Of a stretch of 64,000 nt of DNA, positions 47,282 through 64,000 are shown piece by piece. The notes under the pieces were generated by a model. It ran no database searches. It worked only from the letters and a program-made list of their open reading frames with translations, and was not told the origin of the DNA. Origin of the DNA: Lutjanus erythropterus (Eukaryota; Chordata; Actinopteri; Lutjaniformes; Lutjanidae); assembly GCA_020091685.1 (NCBI GenBank), contig CM034601.1, forward strand, positions 1-64,000, in the 5' to 3' direction. The translations under genes were made by a program, and so were the position numbers. Numbering within the stretch: position 1 is the stretch's first letter; every line of letters begins with the position of its first letter.

Positions 47282-47377
47282 TAGTTAGTTTGGTTTGGTT
47301 CAGTTTAGTTTAGTTTAGTTTAGTTTAAATTAGTTTAGTTTAGTTTAAATTAGTTTGGTTTGGTTTGGTTTGGTCTC
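47282..47377. repeat. Pentanucleotide (TTTAG/TTTGG) microsatellite
   Basis: Imperfect runs of agttt and ggttt units immediately follow the element at 46023-47281. Confidence 0.9.
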
Positions 47378-48304
47378 ACTTGAAGTATTTTATCAAAGAT
47401 TCCTTTTATCCTTTTATCACCTGGGAAGAGACAGAATGAGACAGACCTGCTGGTCATGTGACTACATCCTGGTACAAAAACACACAGACATCATAGCATG
47501 CAAAGTTTTGTACATCATTATTTATTTATTTGTTTGTTTGTTTGTTTATCTGTGTTTACAGTTATGTTTTGTTTGTTTGTTTTTGTCTGTCCTAATGTCC
47601 AGTATTTTGTCTGTCTTAGTCATTGTATTGTATTGTTATATTAGATAATCAAGTAAATATGTAATAATATAAACTAATATAAAATGATGTCTCATCAAAG
47701 TCTGATATTTCATATTTCAAAAGTTTTATGATAAACTAAGACTTTCTTCACGTGTCAAATTATCTTTTAAAGCCACAAACATCACGTGTGATTAAAGACA
47801 TAATTTAAACAGGACTAAAATATTATCTGTCTCTCTGCTGACGACACGTCATATTTTTTCTGAAGTTTGGTCCCATGATGGTCCACCTGAGGGGGCGGGT
47901 CTGTGGGCGACGCCTCATGTTTGCTACCTGAAGAAGAAAATCAAACAGCCTCCAGCATTTAGACTGAAACCAGTTTGAACTGAAGTAAACACAGTGAGAA
48001 CAGTCAGCGTGACGCCTGTGAGTCTCCGTCTGGATGAATACTTTTTTCTGATTGGCCAGCAGATGTGCATTAAAACCATTTTGAAATAATTCATTAAATG
48101 TTCAATAAACCATTAAACACACACATACTTTGACTCGTTGATCGTCCTTTACTTATTGGATTCTAATTATTGATGCATTCATGTGTTCATCAGTTTAATG
48201 TTGCAGCTGGTTCAGGAGCTCATTTTAATTGGACAGCTGCAATCAATAATATCAATATTCTGTCAATATTACGTTTGATATCGATAAAGATTACTTTAAA
48301 CTGG
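47378..48304. other. Intergenic, no gene recognised
   Basis: It contains a short tttg run (47530-47580). A ggggcgggtctgtgggcg box at 47893 could be a GC-box but has no gene attached. Confidence 0.35.
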
Positions 48305-48630
48305 GGGTGCAACTAACAATTATTTTTTAATCATCGATTAATCTTTTGATTACTTTGTCAATTCATTTATTAGTTGTTTTGTCCATAAAATGTCAGACAA
48401 TGTTGATCAAAGTCCAAGATGACGTCCTCAAATGTCTCATTTTGTCCACAAATCAAAGATCATCAGTTTACTGTCAGAGAGGAAAGAAACCAGAAAATAT
48501 TCACATTTAAGGAACTGAAATCAGAGAATTTAGAGTTTTTTAACTAAAAATGTCTCAAAACCATAAATCATTTATCAAAATAGTAATTAATTTAATAATA
48601 GATTAGTAACAGATTAATCGTTGCGGGTCT
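48305..48630. mobile_element. hAT-like MITE (gcaactaac family)
   Basis: The ends gggtgcaactaacaatt and taatcgttgcgggtct are roughly complementary. The interior (gatcaaagtccaagatgacg, tttgtccacaaatca, cagagaggaaagaaaccag) matches the copy at 29945-30235; a further copy, cut by the window edge, starts near 63806. Confidence 0.7.
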
Positions 48631-49511
48631 CCTTTTAACATCATACTATTTTTTTATGTTTTAGTTTATTATACTTAAAAATGAGATAGGCTAAGTAAAA
48701 TTATTTTATTGCAGTTGTTTTACTCCTGACACTCTTTGTATTTATTTCTCTGCTGTCTTCACTATCCATCATAACTGATTGGTTGAATATATTTTGTGTT
48801 ATTGATCTGAATCTTCACAGTTACTCGGTTTATCAGACGTCGTGTTGAGTTGGTTTGGGTCCCCAGAGCTCGTCAACAGACAGAACACCTGATAAACCAC
48901 CAAAACATTACATCATCATGTTATTGACACGTTCACAACATCAGACCCACAGTATTCTCATTTGTTTATTGGTCATTTTCGGTTCATGTGTACATGACAT
49001 CATTGGTTTGTCTTACTGCAGATCTACAGACAGCTGAGGACTGTTCATCACATGACTGTTTCTCTAAGACTGTTGGGACACTTTGGACTGTTGTTGTATT
49101 GACACTCTCAGACCTCTCAATGACATTTCCTACCGACATTAAACACATTAAAGCTTCTATCTACAGGTGCTCCAGCCAATCAGGAGGCAGCTGGACCGTC
49201 ACTGTCTTTTTATAGTAAGTTATATATGTGTGAACGTCCCCTCCAGCTGTACATTCAGTAACGTAAAGCAATCAGACGTGTCGATATTTTCAATGACCAT
49301 CCATGCTGTCATTCATGCCTGACATGCAAACTGCAAGTCCAAGTTTTTTTGTTTTTTTTTTAACAAAATAAAATGTAAATAAATGTATATTTGTTTGTGG
49401 TGTGTTTACTGACTGGTTCAGGAGGCATTTAAGGTCACATACTGGACTGTTTCTGTAACGCTGTTTGGATCATGAACACCTCCTTCTCTGTCAACCAAAC
49501 ACATTTTAGAG
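48631..49511. other. Intergenic, no gene recognised
   Basis: No exon or clear repeat is recognised apart from short T runs. Confidence 0.35.
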
Positions 49512-49799
49512 CCTGTTCACACCTGGTTTTCACAGCAGGTCTGAACATGTGAAAACCAGGTCTGGCTTTGTGAAATGTTCTCTGTGACAAATTTAATTAT
49601 TTGGGCCGCCTTGCATATTCTGTGTTGTACATGAAGTAACACATTTGGTCTTTATAAACAGAAATGACGAGACTATGTGTCTATTTGCATACAGAGCGGA
49701 GAGTGGTCACACACCTGGAGATGCATTATAATGCAGGTGTGAACTGATGTAGTCAGAGCTATGATCGGATCACCCAGGTTATTGCCAGGTGTGAACAGG
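49512..49799. mobile_element. MITE with perfect 15-bp terminal inverted repeats
   Basis: It starts CCTGTTCACACCTGG and ends with the exact complement CCAGGTGTGAACAGG (288 bp). A second internal inverted pair occurs near the left end (acctggttttcaca and gtgaaaaccaggt). The flanks show no clear duplication. Confidence 0.75.
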
Positions 49800-50883
49800 G
49801 TCTTCAACTTTCACCTTTTATCTTTTTAAATGTTTCTTTTCTTCTGTCATCAAGTTTAAAGCACCTTGAATAGGTTTATGTATGAGTATCAGGCCACTGT
49901 TAAATAAATGTCAATTTTAGAGGAAATCCTCAAATATTCTAGTCATGACAGTTCAGGAAAAAGTTCTTGAAGGATATTTTCTGCTCCTTACTTTACTTTA
50001 TTCTCAGATATGTTTTCCTAATTATAGAAGCTCATTTCTGACAATGTGATGAAAACCAAAAATGTTTTCTTTAAGTCATTATAACGAGAAAGTCCCACGA
50101 AATAATGAATCTGATAATGAAAATTTCTCATTAAAATATTAAAATGATGTTTTTCTCATCACATGGGGAGAAACTGGCTTCAGTGCCTCACAGTGATCCT
50201 GACACATGAAACACTTTGAATAAATCTGTCGATTCAGTCTCGATCCTCACTGGACTCTCTGGCAACATCTTCAGTTGCATTGGAGTATGAAAACAGCTGT
50301 AACCATGGCAACCTCTTACTCACCATCGGTCATCCCACGTGACATGAACACGGAGGAAGAATCTATGTGACTGTATTAGTGCCCTCTGGTGGACAGAATC
50401 ACTCACTGCAGCTGTCACACCGACACTTTAATATTCATTTCTCTAAATATGAAGCTTGAAGCGAATACATACAGGAAACATATCTGACACTGACGACGTC
50501 TCTACCTCAACACTATGTTTCAGGCGCTTTAAGGAGAAATTCAAGGGGAAGCCATTATTGTCACATGACAGTGCAGGGATGGGAAAGTTTCAGGTTCCAG
50601 GTTTGATTCTTTATTTAAAAGTTTAGACTTTATCCTTCGATCCTTTGACCATTTCCCAACATCCTCTCTGTCATTTCAATATTCAGTCTTCTGTTTATCT
50701 TTTAACTCTGAGACAATTATCCTGAGTAATATAATATAATTCCAGTTTATATGTCAGACAGTTTCTCTTTTTATTTTCTTTTTTAGTTTGGGGTGAAATG
50801 ATCCTCCACAGCTCTGCGGCTCAATCTGTCATGTATGGAAGCCCAATTCTGCCAGTAAAATAAAAATACATCCACATGGAAAG
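49800..50883. other. Downstream flank of apbb3
   Basis: No exon is seen. A tttatt at 50610-50615 reads AATAAA on the minus strand about 890 bp after the apbb3 stop and is one possible poly(A) signal. Confidence 0.35.
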
Positions 50884-51073
50884 TTATACGAAAAAAAGCT
50901 TAGAATTATGAGATACACAGTCTAAATTATAGAGTAAAAAGTTGAAATTATGAGGTAAAACATTTCAAAATTAGGAGATAAAAAGACAAAATTATTAAAT
51001 AAAGTCAAAGTTATGAGATAAAAAAGGTCAAAATTATGAGATATAAAGTTGAAATTATGAATTGAGAAGTCAT
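50884..51073. repeat. Degenerate 18-21 bp tandem repeat
   Basis: Repeated units of the form gagataaaaagttgaaattat lie in an AT-rich tract, with drift between copies. The same unit is present three times inside the hAT at 38664-39754. Confidence 0.75.
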
Positions 51074-51503
51074 AATTACAATATAATTCTTTTTATCACA
51101 TATTTCTGACCTCCTGTCTTACTTTACAGGCAGAAATGGGCTTGTGTGGTCATGTGATACTTTGTGGGTGGTTCAGTCTCTGTCTGGATCCACTCAGGTG
51201 CGACTTGCTTCAGTGTTCCTGTTTGCTCAGTTCATGTTGTTCCACCTGCAGACAGGTAGCTAGCAGCACCATTATTAAGCTAACCTAAACTAAGCTAAGC
51301 TAACCAGTGGTGTTGCAGCACCAGGTGAGACGAACAGTGAGTTCAGACAGGTATGTTTCTGGAGGCGACTGCGGTCTCCGGGGCGTCGCTGGTGATGTGA
51401 AGGCGGTGGAATCAGCTGGTTGGACCACCAGAGCCACACAGAGTTCAGTCAATCACATGTCAGTCTCTGCTGTCACATGTCTCTGATGGTCCCGCCCCCA
51501 TCA

Positions 51504-63473
<11,970 letters not shown>

Positions 63474-63805
63474 CTGCACACACACACACACAAAATATGA
63501 AGATAGAGCTCAGACCTATCCAGCGCCCCCTGCAGGCTGCAGTGTTCATTGCAGACTAACTGTCTGATGAACTGAAGACACAGGTGGACATGTAGTGTCC
63601 TGTTAGCAGCAGACTAAACTCAAGTTGCTAAACAATGACCAGTGGACAGAGGAGGACGTCTTGGTCCTGATATCAAAAACAATGACTAAAAACAAAAACT
63701 AACACACTTTCTGGCCTCTTCAGTAACTCCTTGTTGAATTAAATGTTGAAAAATCCTAAGAAGCAGAGGTCAGGGGAGTAAACAGAACAAGCTTAATTTT
63801 AGGAC

Positions 63806-64000
63806 TGAAACCATCGATTATTTCCATTGTTGATTAATCTGTTGATTTTTTTTTTTCAATTAATCTGTTAATTAACCCTGTCACAATCATGTTGTCATGT
63901 GGAGCATCTTTCCTGTAATGATTATTTTCATTGTCAATTAATATGTCGACTGTTTTCTCCATTAATCAATTAGTTGTTTGATCCAGAAAATGGTGAAAAA
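63806..64000. mobile_element. hAT-like MITE cut by the window edge
   Basis: It has ggactgaaaccatcgatta, repeated attaatctgttgatt words and tgatccagaaaatggtgaa. It matches the family at 29945-30235 and 48305-48630 and continues beyond the window. It lies upstream of the first visible apbb3 exon. Confidence 0.65.

Overview
The window is vertebrate nuclear DNA, almost certainly from a ray-finned fish and probably a percomorph. The evidence is GT-AG split exons, CA/GT and CTGT microsatellites, Tc1-like and hAT elements, a teleost-type tRNA-derived SINE, and single-copy genes (cystm1, apbb3) with recognisable fish versions. Every gene I can name with confidence lies on the minus strand. Most of the 64 kb is transposon-derived.

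Region 1 (1-28346) ends at a 500-base run of N. It carries parts of three tandem CD2/SLAM-like immunoglobulin receptor genes. Gene A has signal and V exons at 1349-1846. Gene B has all five exons at 14965-19131 but is broken. Gene C has C2, transmembrane and tail exons at 25189-26757. The tails end in a short tyrosine motif of ITIM type. Between A and B lie the 3' half of an slc34a1-like sodium-phosphate cotransporter (4810-7245), with seven apparent one-base deletions, and scattered, oppositely oriented fragments of an slc22 organic cation/carnitine transporter. The first 528 bases of the window recur at 27819-28346, stopping exactly at the gap. This suggests a 27.8-kb tandem duplication or an assembly overlap, and it probably explains why gene C has no V or signal exon.

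Region 2 (28847-43700) starts with a few telomere-like repeats and holds cystm1: four coding exons at 30679-41338 and a probable 5' UTR exon ending at 43495. The 9.5-kb first coding intron is packed with mobile elements. Three hAT-type non-autonomous elements here have exact 8-bp target duplications. A nested stack contains a TTAA element, inside it a ZBED-type hAT, and inside that another hAT.

Region 3 (43700-51500) is intergenic and repeat-rich. It includes a 1259-bp element flanked by a 6-bp duplication and one unassigned candidate exon.

Region 4 (51504-63473) is apbb3 (Fe65-like 2), complete except for its first exon. It encodes a WW domain and two PTB domains over twelve exons with an uninterrupted frame, and includes a 6-nt microexon in PTB1. 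In human, CYSTM1 and APBB3 both map to 5q31.3, so regions 2-4 look like conserved synteny, with the immune receptor cluster beside it. I saw no CRISPR array, rRNA or tRNA gene, and I do not claim a wholly new system. The most notable items are the gap-edge duplication, the apbb3 microexon, the deletion pattern in slc34a1 and the nested elements.
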